From Humisphaera borealis (lineage in GTDB: Bacteria > Planctomycetota > Phycisphaerae > Tepidisphaerales > Tepidisphaeraceae): 64,000 nucleotides of DNA. The translations under genes and the position numbers were made by a program. Under the pieces are notes generated by a model. The model searched no databases. It was not told where the DNA came from and saw only the letters and a list, made by a program, of their open reading frames with translations. Of the stretch, positions 43,707 to 52,581 are shown piece by piece. The stretch is taken from contig NZ_CP063458.1 in NCBI RefSeq assembly GCF_015169395.1, positions 2,418,001 to 2,482,000 of the forward strand, given 5' to 3'. Within the stretch, counting starts at the first letter, position 1. Each line of letters opens with the position of its first letter.

Positions 43707-45050
43707 CTACTCACGAATATCGCTGCGACTTCCCGGCGCACCGTTTTGGAACGGGTCGGGGTTCGCACCCGTTGCGGCCGGACCACCCGGCTTGACGGGT
43801 TCGGGCGCACGGTCATGACCGGCCAGTTCGAAGGCCCGTCTCGGGTCGGCGCGAACCGACCAGACGCACTCAGCCCCGCCGCGATCACTGACGAAATAGA
43901 CTCGATTGTCCGCGCCCCAGAACGGCGACAGGTTCGTGCCGTTGCCGTCGGTCAGGCGCTGGCGGTTGCCGCCGTCGGCATCCACCGTCCAGACGTCCTG
44001 CTGGCCGTACTGCTTGGCCATCGCGAGCTTCTTTTGATCGGTTTCCGTTCCGACTCTCGCCGGTTCGACGATCGTCGCGAACGCCAGCTTCTGCCCGTCC
44101 GGGCTCCAGCAGGGCGTGACGACGGCGGCATTGGGGCTCGAGACGACTTCCGTCATCCGCCGACCTTCGCCTTCAATCAGATCGAGCGTCCAGATGCTGA
44201 ACCAGCGGGTGCCGCGCTGCCGGCTCTTCTGGAAGGCGATCCGGTCCACCTTCTTGTCCGGGCACCACCGCGGGAAAATGCCGTAGCCGATCATTCGCTT
44301 TTCGCCGGAGCGCAGGTCGGCGACCCACAGTTCCCACTGGGCACTGCGGCTACCGATGGCGCTGTAGACGATTCGCGTGCCGTCGGGGCTGAACGACGGC
44401 TGCACGCACTGCATGTTGCCGTTGGTCACCTGGACGACATTCCGGCCGTCGGTGTCCATCGTGTAGATCTGCCACACACCCGCCCGCGTGCTGGAGAAGC
44501 AGATCTTTCGGCCGTCGGGGCTGAAGCTGGGGAATGCGTCGTCGGCGGCGTCGTTGGTGAGCTGCGTGACGGCGGTCCCGTCGACGCGCTGCATGTAGAT
44601 ATCGGTGTGCTCGTTGTGCCGTGTGCTGCTGAACAGCAGCCATTTGCCGCTCGGGTCGACCGACACTTCCGAATCGGAGCCCTCGTCGGTGAACGTGTGC
44701 TGCTGGAAGCCGGCGTCGCCGACAACGCGGCTGAGCGGGCGCGGTCCGCCCATTTCGCCGAACACATTGACCGGCACTGACTTCACCTCGCCCAATCCCG
44801 GCACGCCTGCCTGCGGCGGACCCCAGGGATCGGCGACGACGAGCTTGGTTTCTTTCGCGCCCCGCTTGCCCGGATCGATCACCGGCCGGCCGTTCTCGTA
44901 CTGAACGCCGTTGACGGTATGGCGGACTTCCTTGGGCGCGGAGCTGCAACCGGTGATCAGCATCGCGGCGGCGAGAGCACATCGCGCGAGGGCGCGGTTT
45001 CGCGACGGCGCGGTGGTGACAGCGGAATGTGCCGGTCGGCTCGGGGGCAT
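43707..45050 (-). CDS. TolB-like WD40/PD40 beta-propeller lipoprotein
   Basis: About 447 residues. A lipoprotein signal (ALARCALAAAMLITGC) leads to a propeller of PD40 repeats, each with a PSFSPDGRKICFSS- or PCWSPDGQKLAFAT-like strand pattern; at least five are visible. TolB-type propellers act in the periplasm as protein-binding platforms. Without pal or tolA neighbours I do not call it TolB. The start is uncertain: ATG 45050 is closest to the signal, but ATG 45080 or 45152 are in frame and none has a good Shine-Dalgarno. Confidence 0.85.
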   Translation of the reverse strand: MPPSRPAHSAVTTAPSRNRALARCALAAAMLITGCSSAPKEVRHTVNGVQYENGRPVIDPGKRGAKETKLVVADPWGPPQAGVPGLGEVKSVPVNVFGEMGGPRPLSRVVGDAGFQQHTFTDEGSDSEVSVDPSGKWLLFSSTRHNEHTDIYMQRVDGTAVTQLTNDAADDAFPSFSPDGRKICFSSTRAGVWQIYTMDTDGRNVVQVTNGNMQCVQPSFSPDGTRIVYSAIGSRSAQWELWVADLRSGEKRMIGYGIFPRWCPDKKVDRIAFQKSRQRGTRWFSIWTLDLIEGEGRRMTEVVSSPNAAVVTPCWSPDGQKLAFATIVEPARVGTETDQKKLAMAKQYGQQDVWTVDADGGNRQRLTDGNGTNLSPFWGADNRVYFVSDRGGAECVWSVRADPRRAFELAGHDRAPEPVKPGGPAATGANPDPFQNGAPGSRSDIRE

Positions 45051-45473
45051 GTGCGATTGGCTCTCGGGCCTTCGGCCCATCGGACGCACCTGCGAGCTCC
45101 GCCGCCGGGTGTCCCTCTGCCACTGCTTATCGGCCGATCCTCGGCCTTGCATGTACGCGGTCTTAGCGCAGTCCGCTCTCGGTCGTTATCGGACTGCCGG
45201 TGCCACGAGCTTGAGCATTCATCACTTACGATAGAATGCCGGGCAAAAGCCAATTCCAATCGTTGCTGACGATCGGTGTTACAACCGTTAAGCTCGGTGC
45301 AGGCGTAAATCCTGAGTTCGCGCCCGTTGCTGAAACCGCCTTCGACGAGACGTCTCCGGTACCACGGGCCGGCGGTACTCCTAAGACCCGTGAGCAAGTG
45401 ACGCGTCGGCACGGGTCTCCGGAGTACCGGCGACCCGTGGCACCAATTCGCCCGACGTAGACCTGCCAATCCC
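45051..45473. other. Intergenic region between TolB-like and SDR genes
   Basis: About 420 bases between divergent genes (less if the TolB-like gene starts upstream). It contains the family B bow-tie at 45358-45445. Nothing else is recognised. Confidence 0.5.
45358..45445. repeat. Bow-tie element, family B, second copy
   Basis: An 88-bp inverted repeat. The right half is identical over its hairpin to the copy at 37307 (GGGTCTCCG-GAGTAC-CGGCGACCC). The left half keeps loop GTACTC, but its stem has decayed (GGGCCGGCG/CTAAGACCC). It ends 28 bases before the SDR start. Confidence 0.82.
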
Positions 45474-46250
45474 ATGACGACTCAACGCCTCACCGGCAAA
45501 GTCATCCTCATCACCGGCAGCACGACCGGCATCGGCGCCGCAATGGCCCGGCGGTTTGTCGCCGAGGGCGCACAGGTTCTGGTTCATGGGCTCGAACGCC
45601 CCGCCGGCGAAACGCTCGTCGCCGGCCTGGCCGGGAACGCTGCGTTGCACATCGACGATCTGTCCGATCCACTCGCCGCCGGGCGGACGGTCGCGGCGGC
45701 GGTCGCCGCATTCGGCCGGCTCGACGCGGTCGTCAACAACGCCGCTTGGGTCATCCGCAGCAACATCGCGACTACGGACGCCACGCTGTTCGACCGCTGC
45801 ATGGCGATCAATGTGCGTGCGCCGATGTTGCTGATTCAGGCCGCGCTGCCGCACCTGGAAGCGACCAGCGGCTGCGTGCTGAACATCGGTTCCATCAACG
45901 GCTACTGCGGCGAGCCGAACCAGCTCGCCTACAGCATGTCCAAGGGCGCACTGATGACGATGAGCCGAAACCTGTCGGATGCCCTGGGATCGCGGAAAGT
46001 CCGCGTCAATCACATGAACCTGGGCTGGGTGCTGTCGGAGAACGAGTACAAACTGAAGGTCAGCGAAGGGTCGCCACCCGACTGGCACGTGCACCCGCCG
46101 GCGGCATTTGCGCCGTCGGGCCGCATCCTGACGCCCGAGCAGGTCGCCGCCGCCGCGGTTTATTGGGTGTCCGACGAGAGCCGGCCGGTCAGCGGAACGG
46201 TGATGGAGTTGGAACAGTACCCGGTCATCGGGCGGAACCCGGTGAAGTAG
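45474..46250 (+). CDS. SDR-family oxidoreductase
   Basis: A 258-residue classical short-chain dehydrogenase: nucleotide-binding TGSTTGIG (15-22), NNAA (VVNNAAW), Ser in NIGSINGY and catalytic YSMSK. The C-terminus GTVMELEQYPVIG is ordinary. It oxidises or reduces an alcohol/ketone with NAD(P); the following isomerase gene and exported oxidoreductases suggest a sugar-related substrate. It starts 28 bases after a bow-tie element. Confidence 0.92.
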   Translation: MTTQRLTGKVILITGSTTGIGAAMARRFVAEGAQVLVHGLERPAGETLVAGLAGNAALHIDDLSDPLAAGRTVAAAVAAFGRLDAVVNNAAWVIRSNIATTDATLFDRCMAINVRAPMLLIQAALPHLEATSGCVLNIGSINGYCGEPNQLAYSMSKGALMTMSRNLSDALGSRKVRVNHMNLGWVLSENEYKLKVSEGSPPDWHVHPPAAFAPSGRILTPEQVAAAAVYWVSDESRPVSGTVMELEQYPVIGRNPVK

Positions 46251-46261
46251 CGAAAAATCGT

Positions 46262-46370
46262 CGTCAGTGAAACGGGCTTCCAGCCCGTGCATGGTGCGCC
46301 GGAGTAGGCAATCGTTCACACCAGCAAGCATTGAACCGCGCGCACGGGCTGGAAGCCCGTGTCACTGACG
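46262..46370. repeat. Two-hairpin (bow-tie) element, ACGGGCT type
   Basis: A 109-bp element whose ends (CGTCAGTGAAACGGGCTTCC and its complement) match at all but two of 30 positions. Each end is a perfect hairpin, ACGGGCT-TCC-AGCCCGT or ACGGGCT-GGA-AGCCCGT. It lies between the SDR gene and the isomerase gene, 53 bases before the latter's ATG. Confidence 0.82.
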
Positions 46371-46423
46371 GAGCCGTCAAAGGTCGAATCCTGTTCAGCG
46401 ATCGAACCATCCTGAGCCTACCC

Positions 46424-47305
46424 ATGCCCAAACTCGCCGCATTCCCCAAGGCCTATCTCGACGACCTCTGCGTCCACAACACCATGTCGATCCGCCAGTG
46501 GATCGAGCTGGCGTCCACACTCGACATCGACGGGCTGGAGTTCTACAGCGGCTTCACTGAGCTTGAGTCGCCGGTCAACTGGCGAGAATCCAGGCGCATC
46601 GCTTCTGACAAGGGGCTGGCGATTCCCATGCTCTGCTGCTCGCCGGACTTCACCCACCCCGATCCCCGCTTTCGCCAGGAGCAAATCGACAACGAGAAAC
46701 GCTGGATCGACATGTCAGCGGCACTGGGCGCGACCTTCTGCCGCGTCCTGTCCGGCCAGCGGCGGCCGGACGTCTCCCGCGAGGACGGCCTGAACTATGT
46801 CGTCGAAAGCATCTACGCCTGCCTGCCCCACGCCGCCGAGCAAGGCGTCACGCTGATCCTTGAGAACCACTACAAGGACGGCTATTGGCAGCACCCCGAG
46901 TTCGCCCAGAAGATGGACCTGTTCCTCGACCTGGTTTCACGCATCGACCATCCCAGCTTCGGCGTGAACTACGACCCCAGCAACACCATCTTGGCCGGCG
47001 AAGACCCGTTGGAACTGCTCGCCAAGGTCAAGCACCGGGTAGTGTCAATGCACGCCAGCGACCGGTACCTCGCCGAGGGAACGATTGAAGACCTGATGAA
47101 GGAAGAAGACGTCACCGGCTACGCCAAGCGGCTGAAGCACGGCGAAATCGGGAAGGGAATGAACGACTACGACGCGATCTTCCGCGAACTCAGGGGCGTG
47201 GGCTTCGACGGCTGGATCAGCATCGAAGACGGCGTGGATGGCATCGACCAGCTCCGTCGCAGTGCGGATTTCCTGCGCCGGAAGATGGCGGAGCACTTCA
47301 AGTGA
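46424..47305 (+). CDS. Sugar phosphate isomerase/epimerase family (TIM barrel)
   Basis: A 293-residue AP-endonuclease-2-type TIM barrel. Metal-site stretches are ILENHYKDGYW (Glu/His), FGVNYDPSNT, VSMHASDRY and the final WISIEDG. Members interconvert sugars, hydroxypyruvate or inositol derivatives; the exact reaction is not readable. It pairs with the SDR gene upstream. ATG 46424 is chosen because everything upstream in frame belongs to the bow-tie element. Confidence 0.9.
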   Translation: MPKLAAFPKAYLDDLCVHNTMSIRQWIELASTLDIDGLEFYSGFTELESPVNWRESRRIASDKGLAIPMLCCSPDFTHPDPRFRQEQIDNEKRWIDMSAALGATFCRVLSGQRRPDVSREDGLNYVVESIYACLPHAAEQGVTLILENHYKDGYWQHPEFAQKMDLFLDLVSRIDHPSFGVNYDPSNTILAGEDPLELLAKVKHRVVSMHASDRYLAEGTIEDLMKEEDVTGYAKRLKHGEIGKGMNDYDAIFRELRGVGFDGWISIEDGVDGIDQLRRSADFLRRKMAEHFK

Positions 47306-47333
47306 AGCAGGGCGGGCAATGCCCGCCCTGCTT
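47305..47333. terminator. Bidirectional terminator between convergent genes
   Basis: A perfect 13-bp stem, AAGCAGGGCGGGC with GCCCGCCCTGCTT, around AAT. It begins at the isomerase stop and ends 9 bases before the stop of the convergent esterase gene. Confidence 0.75.
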
Positions 47334-47342
47334 GCTACCCTT

Positions 47343-48359
47343 TCACGGCTTGGCCGCCTTGAGCTTCTCGATCAGGTAATCCCAGACCTGCGGATGTTTC
47401 ACATCCGGCGCGCCGGGGTACACCAGTTCACACGGCACGTTCACACTCTTGAGCTTCTCCTGCAGCTTTACGCCAAAGTTCGACGTGTGCGTCGGATCTT
47501 TCTGATCCTGGCCCATCGCCGGCGGCGCCGAGTACGTCATGTAAATGGGCGCATCGTCGGCCGTCACCAGGGCGTACGGCGAATACTCCGCGATCCACGG
47601 GAGAATGGTGTCGCGCTTCTGGAGGAACTCGTCGAACTGCGAGAGTTTCTTGTCCTTGTCACCGGTGAAACCGAAGGCGTGACCGCCGTACTTGCTGTTG
47701 GGGGTCCACTCCTTCATCTGTTGCGGGTCGAGCGTGGTCTGGGCACCGTTGACAGCGGCGCACCAGAGGCGGGTCGATTCGCGGGCAAGCGGGTCGGTGC
47801 TGGTGGGGTCGGCCATGTCGGGGTGGAATGCGAGCCAGAGGCTGGAGCAGGCCCCGGCCGATCCGCCGGTCGCGCCGATGCGGGCCTTGTCGATGTTCCA
47901 CTCGCCGGCCTTGCTACGGACGAACTGCAGCGCGCGGGCGGCATCGTGCAACGGTGCCTTGACCGGCGGTTTCACACCCTGCGCGACGGCCTGCGGCACG
48001 TACCGATAGTTGATCGAAACGACGGAAATCCCAGCGGCGAGGTACTTTTCGATCCCACTGACCCGGGCCTTGTCACCGGCATTCCAGCCGCCGCCGTGGA
48101 TATTGAACACCACCGGTGTCGGAGTCGCCGATTCGGCCTTCCAGAAATCCAGTACGTTGCGCTCGTGCTCGCCGTAGCGGACGTCCGCCATCGTGGGCTT
48201 GATGGTCGGTGCGGCTGGCGGTTTGGCCGGGGCGGCGGGTGGCTTGGCGGGCGCGGCAGGCTTGGCCGGGGCCGACCCCTTCGCGGGAGCATCTGCCGCG
48301 AACGATGGGACACCGACCGCGCACAAGGCGGTCGACAGAATGAGCGATTTAAGACGCAT
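47343..48359 (-). CDS. Secreted alpha/beta hydrolase (esterase), 338 aa
   Basis: A Sec signal (LILSTALCAVGVPSFA) is followed by a Pro/Ala/Lys-rich linker of about 30 residues (APAKPPAAPAKPPAAP) and an esterase of the HSL/BD-FAE group: HGGGW oxyanion loop and the nucleophile elbow GGSAGA. The late region HTSNFGVKLQEKL and DVKHPQVWDYL should carry the catalytic His. Likely substrates are esterified sugars or polysaccharide. The ribosome site GGAGG is good. It is a distant paralogue of the esterase at 36243. Confidence 0.88.
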   Translation of the reverse strand: MRLKSLILSTALCAVGVPSFAADAPAKGSAPAKPAAPAKPPAAPAKPPAAPTIKPTMADVRYGEHERNVLDFWKAESATPTPVVFNIHGGGWNAGDKARVSGIEKYLAAGISVVSINYRYVPQAVAQGVKPPVKAPLHDAARALQFVRSKAGEWNIDKARIGATGGSAGACSSLWLAFHPDMADPTSTDPLARESTRLWCAAVNGAQTTLDPQQMKEWTPNSKYGGHAFGFTGDKDKKLSQFDEFLQKRDTILPWIAEYSPYALVTADDAPIYMTYSAPPAMGQDQKDPTHTSNFGVKLQEKLKSVNVPCELVYPGAPDVKHPQVWDYLIEKLKAAKP

Positions 48360-48579
48360 GGACGATCCTCCTCGGAACTTTGGGGCTTGAACGGTTGAAC
48401 GGGGTCATTTCATCCCCCTGCCGGCGTGGGTTCAAGGGCGAACGAATCGAAGTGCACGCAATTCCAAACCGCAATCACCCGGTTGGGTGAGCTGGCGACG
48501 GCACGACCGCGACAAGACGCACTTAGGAAATGGGCCCGCCCTACTTCCCGCTCATCAAAAGACTTAGACTACCGTTGCT

Positions 48580-50079
48580 ATGTCCACCCGACTCATCGAC
48601 CTCGTCGAGAACCTGCCGCGCAACCGTGTCGTCCTGCTCGGGGACTTCATGATGGACCGCTACCTCTACGGCAACGCCGAGCGGCTGAGCCCCGAAGCGC
48701 CAGTGCCGGTGCTGCATTTCCAGAACGAAGAATACCGCCTGGGCGGCGCCGGCAATGTGGCCGGCGGACTGGCGGCATTGAACGCCGACGTGCGCGTGGT
48801 CGGCGTCATGGGCGACGACGAGATGTCGCATAAGCTCACCGAACACCTTCGCGACTGCGGCTGCGATACCACCGGCTTGGTCTGCTGCAGCGGACGGCCC
48901 ACCACGACCAAGATGCGGCTTGTCGGCTCGGCGCAGCACCGCCATCCGCAGCAGATGCTTCGGCTGGATTTCGAACAGTCGTCGGCGTTATCCAGGGCCG
49001 ATGAAGACAAACTGATCGCGTCGTTCACCACGGCGATCGCGGGTGCCTCCGTGGTCTGTATCGAGGACTACAACAAGGGCGTCGTCACCGAACGGGTTTG
49101 CCAGGAAGTCATTCGCATCGCCAAAGCCAGGGGCCTACCGGTGCTGATCGACCCGGCGAACATCCCTGACTACTCCAAATACACCGGCGCGACTTGCATC
49201 AAGCTCAACCGTATCGAGACGCACAAGGCGACGGGCATTCGGCCCAGTACGCCTGAAACGTGCGAGGCGGCCGCCAAAGTACTGATCGCCCGGCTCGGCC
49301 TGGAGGCGGCGATCATCACCATGGATAAGGACGGGGCGTATCTGGGCCTTTATGAAGGCGATACCTTCGTCGGCGAGCAGCTCCGCACCCGCGCTCGGCA
49401 GGTTTACGACGTCACCGGCGCCGGCGACATGGTGCTGGCGATGCTCGCGGTCGCCCGGGCGGCGGGCGCAACCTGGCACGAGGCGGTCATGCTGGCCAAT
49501 GTCGCCGGCGGGCTGGAAGTCGAGAAGTTTGGCGCGATACCGATCAAGCCACACGAAATCGTCCAGGAACTCATGAGCGAGGCCCACGAAGGCCTGGGCA
49601 AGCGGCGGACGCTCGAGCAGCTTCTCCCCGAGCTGGCCCGCCATCGCGGGGCCGGCCGTCGTATCGTCTTCACCAACGGCTGCTTCGACCTCATCCACCT
49701 GGGTCACGTCAAGTATTTCCGGTTTGCCAAGGCGCAGGGCGATCTATTGGTCGTCGGTGTGAACACCGACGCCAGCATCCAGCGTCTAAAGGGGAGCAAG
49801 CGGCCGATCGTCAACGAAGACGACCGCACAGAGGTGCTGCAGGAACTGGAGAGCATCGACTACCTGGTGCTGTTCGGCGAAGACACGCCGATCAACCTGA
49901 TCCAGGCCGTACGCCCGGACGTGCTGGTCAAAGGGGCGGATTACGCCAAGACGGCAGTCGTGGGTTGGGACTTCGTCGAAGCGTATGGCGGCAAGGTCGC
50001 CCTGGCACCGCTGATCGACGGCCGAAGCACGAGCAACGTGATCAGCCGAATCCTGGACGCATACGGCGGGCAGAAGTGA
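48580..50079 (+). CDS. hldE: Bifunctional heptose-7-phosphate kinase / heptose-1-phosphate adenylyltransferase
   Basis: A 499-residue fusion. The N-terminal PfkB-type kinase (about 1-320) shows LLGDFMMDRYLYG, RLGGAGNVAGGL and the anion hole DVTGAGDMVLA with catalytic Asp. The C-terminal nucleotidyltransferase (about 350-490) shows FTNGCFDLIHLGH with the HxGH motif. Together they turn D-glycero-D-manno-heptose 7-phosphate into ADP-heptose for LPS core. Full length and all motifs point to heptose-containing LPS in this organism. No Shine-Dalgarno precedes ATG 48580; a TAGACT ten bases upstream could be a -10 box for a very short leader. The kinase partners gmhA/gmhB are not in the window. Confidence 0.96.
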   Translation: MSTRLIDLVENLPRNRVVLLGDFMMDRYLYGNAERLSPEAPVPVLHFQNEEYRLGGAGNVAGGLAALNADVRVVGVMGDDEMSHKLTEHLRDCGCDTTGLVCCSGRPTTTKMRLVGSAQHRHPQQMLRLDFEQSSALSRADEDKLIASFTTAIAGASVVCIEDYNKGVVTERVCQEVIRIAKARGLPVLIDPANIPDYSKYTGATCIKLNRIETHKATGIRPSTPETCEAAAKVLIARLGLEAAIITMDKDGAYLGLYEGDTFVGEQLRTRARQVYDVTGAGDMVLAMLAVARAAGATWHEAVMLANVAGGLEVEKFGAIPIKPHEIVQELMSEAHEGLGKRRTLEQLLPELARHRGAGRRIVFTNGCFDLIHLGHVKYFRFAKAQGDLLVVGVNTDASIQRLKGSKRPIVNEDDRTEVLQELESIDYLVLFGEDTPINLIQAVRPDVLVKGADYAKTAVVGWDFVEAYGGKVALAPLIDGRSTSNVISRILDAYGGQK

Positions 50080-50317
50080 TCGGACGCTTGGCGATCGCAT
50101 GCGTTTGTGAAGTATCGCCGATCGACCGCCCCGCTAGCGTGTTCCTGGCGTCTGAGATCGAAGGTCGTCGCAGGCTTAGGATGAGAACCGGCGCTGTTTC
50201 GGGTGACGAAGATTTCATCGGCAGTTCGGCGCTCACGGCCCCGCTCGGCACGCCTATAAATGACATAGGTCGGCACGTGCGGCCGGAAACGAATCACTTT
50301 CAGCAAGGAGCAATGCC

Positions 50318-50719
50318 ATGAGTATCGCCAATGAAATCCCCGTCGGTGCCGGATCACCCCCCGACCAAGGCCGCGACCTGAAGCAGACGGCCAACGATGT
50401 GAAGGACGCGGTGGTCGAAAAGGCCGCCGAGGTCCGCGATCGCGCGTCGGCGATGTACGAAACGGGCAAGGAGAAGGCATCGGCGATGTACGACGCAGGT
50501 AAGGAGAAGGCATCGCACCTGTACGACGCCGGCAAGGAAAAGGCCGCCGCGTACTACGAGCAGGGCAAGGCGACCGCCAGCGAATACCTGCACGAAGGTG
50601 CCGATCGGGCCAAGCAGTTCGAGCATCAGGTCGAAGACTACATCCGCCAGAAGCCGATTCAATCGGTGTTGATCGCAGTCGGCGTCGGCGTGGTGCTGGG
50701 CGCTCTGTTGAAGCGGTAA
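50318..50719 (+). CDS. DUF883/ElaB-like membrane-anchored protein with 11-residue repeats
   Basis: A 133-residue amphipathic, alanine- and lysine-rich helix ending in a membrane anchor (RQKPIQSVLIAVGVGVVLGA), the layout of ElaB/YqjD proteins that tether ribosomes to the membrane in stationary phase. Residues 46-89 are four 11-residue repeats of the form [MLY]Y-x-x-GKEKA-x-x, encoded by 33-bp DNA repeats at 50453-50584. This resembles LEA-type coiled helices and suggests stress protection. AAGGAG precedes the ATG. It is first in a three-gene cluster. Confidence 0.85.
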   Translation: MSIANEIPVGAGSPPDQGRDLKQTANDVKDAVVEKAAEVRDRASAMYETGKEKASAMYDAGKEKASHLYDAGKEKAAAYYEQGKATASEYLHEGADRAKQFEHQVEDYIRQKPIQSVLIAVGVGVVLGALLKR

Positions 50720-50774
50720 GTGACGCGAGCTGATACCGTGGTCGGCGAAGTCCCCGTTGCAGAGGGAAGTCCAC

Positions 50775-51302
50775 ATGGCACCCAATCCGCCTCCCGATCC
50801 CGTGCCGCCGGCCTCCGCCGGCGGACGATTCTCCGACGAGCCGACCGCCTCGCCCAACGATTCCTGGAAGGAAGCGATCGCGTCGGTGATCGAGCGCATC
50901 GGCGAAATCCGGGAGTATGCCAGCTACTACGTCGCGGCCCAGACTGATTCGATCAAGACCAAGGCGACATGGATCGCGATTTACATCGGATTGGGCGTTG
51001 TCGCGGCCGTGATTGCGATTGCGGCGCTGGCGACGCTCGGCGTGCTGCTGATTTCCGGCATTGCCGGCGGCCTGGGCGAGTTGTTCGGCAGGGCCTGGCT
51101 CGGGCATCTTGTCACCGCGGTCGGACTGCTGGCTTTGTTCGGAATTGGAACATGGGTGGGACTTAAGGTGCTGCGCAGCAGCTTGAAACGGAAGTTGATG
51201 GCCAAGTATGAGCAGCGACACCAGGAACAACGTCGGCGGTACGGCTCGGACGTCGGCCAGCGGGCCGCGGAACGCGAACATGCCCAACCCGACCAAGCCT
51301 AG
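50775..51302 (+). CDS. YqjE/holin-3-like membrane protein
   Basis: A 175-residue protein with two adjacent membrane helices (about 71-102 and 112-134, WIAIYIGLGVVAAVIAIAAL and HLVTAVGLLALFGIGTWVGL) between an acidic N-terminus and a basic tail, as in YqjE. Such proteins accompany ElaB/YqjD homologues. AGGGA lies upstream of ATG 50775. The 3' end overlaps the next gene by 95 bases in another frame, so translation is probably coupled. Confidence 0.85.
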   Translation: MAPNPPPDPVPPASAGGRFSDEPTASPNDSWKEAIASVIERIGEIREYASYYVAAQTDSIKTKATWIAIYIGLGVVAAVIAIAALATLGVLLISGIAGGLGELFGRAWLGHLVTAVGLLALFGIGTWVGLKVLRSSLKRKLMAKYEQRHQEQRRRYGSDVGQRAAEREHAQPDQA

Positions 51303-51996
51303 CGCGAAGCAGGACAAGCGGTCGGCGGATTACGACGCCGCCCTTGATCCGACCGTGCCCGATGCCGACCTGAAGATCGAGCAGTACCTTCGTCGGCAGT
51401 CGGAGCGCGCCAAGGCCGCCATGCTCGGCGCCGCCGATGCAATGAAGTCCACCGCCATGGCGAAGGTTAAGACCGTGATGCCCGGCGGTGGTTCCGGCAA
51501 CGGTGAAGCGCCGGCTAACGGCGGTGTGGGTGGCACAACCGGCGGCTTTAGTGCCACGGCTCCGATTCAGTTCGTTAAAAAGCACCCTTGGTACACCGTC
51601 GGGGCAGCGACAGCCGTCGGCTTCCTCGGCGCTTCCTACCTCAATCCGACCCGTTACGGCCGGCTACGCGGCAAGCTTAAATCTCTCGAAAAGCGACTCG
51701 CCGAGCAGGAGAAGATCGCCAGACATCCGCCGGTTGCCGGCGACAGCAAAGCCGAGACCGCCGCCAAGAGTTCGTTCCTTTCGAGCCTGGGCACGCTGCT
51801 GCTGACGCAGGGACTGAACATCGTCAAGCCGATCGTCACCGCGTACGTGGAGCCCCTGTTGGCCGGTCGGGGCCACGAGCAAAACGGGCATGATGTCAGC
51901 GGGCAGTATGCAGGGGTCGCGACCGGCCCGACGCCGACCGACGACATTCCCGACGACAAGGCACCGCCTAGAGCCGCCGGCGATCCGTCGATCTGA
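51208..51996 (+). CDS. DUF883-like membrane-associated protein, 262 aa
   Basis: A hydrophilic N-terminus, a Lys/Ala-rich helix (YLRRQSERAKAAMLGAADAM), a Gly-rich linker and a single anchor-like segment (KKHPWYTVGAATAVGFLGAS) of the type that ends ElaB/DUF883 proteins. Here it is central, followed by a charged coiled helix and a second hydrophobic part (LGTLLLTQGLNIVKPIV). It is the third gene of the YqjD/E-type cluster. ATG 51208 overlaps the previous gene by 95 bases; ATG 51280, overlapping by 23, is an alternative. A hairpin follows. Confidence 0.75.
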   Translation: MSSDTRNNVGGTARTSASGPRNANMPNPTKPSAKQDKRSADYDAALDPTVPDADLKIEQYLRRQSERAKAAMLGAADAMKSTAMAKVKTVMPGGGSGNGEAPANGGVGGTTGGFSATAPIQFVKKHPWYTVGAATAVGFLGASYLNPTRYGRLRGKLKSLEKRLAEQEKIARHPPVAGDSKAETAAKSSFLSSLGTLLLTQGLNIVKPIVTAYVEPLLAGRGHEQNGHDVSGQYAGVATGPTPTDDIPDDKAPPRAAGDPSI

Positions 51997-52037
51997 CGGG
52001 CTTCCTAGCATACGTCGAGAACCGACACCAAAAAGCA

Positions 52038-52067
52038 GAGAGCAGGCCATCGCGATGCCCTGCTCTC
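52038..52067. terminator. Bidirectional hairpin between convergent genes
   Basis: GAGAGCAGG pairs with CCTGCTCTC, with extra pairing in the ATCGCGAT centre. It lies 42 bases after the DUF883-like stop and 47 before the convergent stop. Confidence 0.6.
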
Positions 52068-52113
52068 GTCGTTTGTATGCCGTGATCGTTCGCCGTCCAG
52101 CGAACCAAGGCAA

Positions 52114-52581
52114 TCACTCGTCGTCGTCGTCGACAACAGCCTTCTTCTTGCGGGGCGGCGGCGGACGACGACGGCCGGAGTTCTTGATCACCGATCGCCA
52201 GAAATCGGCTTCGCTCAGCGTCTGCCCCGACACCTTGTTGAACTCGTTGCGGGCCGAATTGAACGCATCGCTGTAAGGCAACAGCTTGCCACTGGAGCCG
52301 TGCCGCACCAGAACCGACTTGAGCTGCTTGACCTGCTCTTCGCTCATGGGGGGTGCAATCACTTCCGGATCGGAGGCAAAGCTTCCCGATCGGCCGTACT
52401 TCAGCAGCGCGGCGAACACCTGCTCGCCGTCAGCGTTTTTGAAGGTTCGGTCCTGGAAATCCTGGATGAGCTGCTCGTACGCGGGCGTGTAGGGCAGTTC
52501 ATCGCGCGGGGCACCGACGGCATTATAGAGCTCCTGGAGGTGCTCCTGTTCGATTTCACTCAGCTTCAGCGCGGGCTTCAT
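52114..52581 (-). CDS. Hypothetical protein with acidic tail, 155 aa
   Basis: A soluble, helical protein starting MKPALKLSEIEQEHLQELYN and ending in a basic RRRPPPPRKKK stretch followed by VVDDDDE. The middle has two similar segments (LPYTPAYEQLIQDFQDRTF and LPYSDAFNSARNEFNKVSG), perhaps an internal duplication of a helical motif. No family is recognised. GGAGACGAG precedes the ATG, so expression is likely. Confidence 0.7.
   Translation of the reverse strand: MKPALKLSEIEQEHLQELYNAVGAPRDELPYTPAYEQLIQDFQDRTFKNADGEQVFAALLKYGRSGSFASDPEVIAPPMSEEQVKQLKSVLVRHGSSGKLLPYSDAFNSARNEFNKVSGQTLSEADFWRSVIKNSGRRRPPPPRKKKAVVDDDDE

Noticed and set aside
37204-46371. Possibility that the palindromes are a CRISPR array or attachment sites of the Xer recombinase
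   Set aside because: They are scattered singly, not in regular arrays with spacers. Their two-hairpin form and different sequences do not fit a dif-type core site.
49941-51317. 458-residue minus-strand frame over hldE 3' end and the DUF883 cluster
   Set aside because: Covers three well-supported plus-strand genes and an intergenic region; Arg/Pro-rich with no motif.
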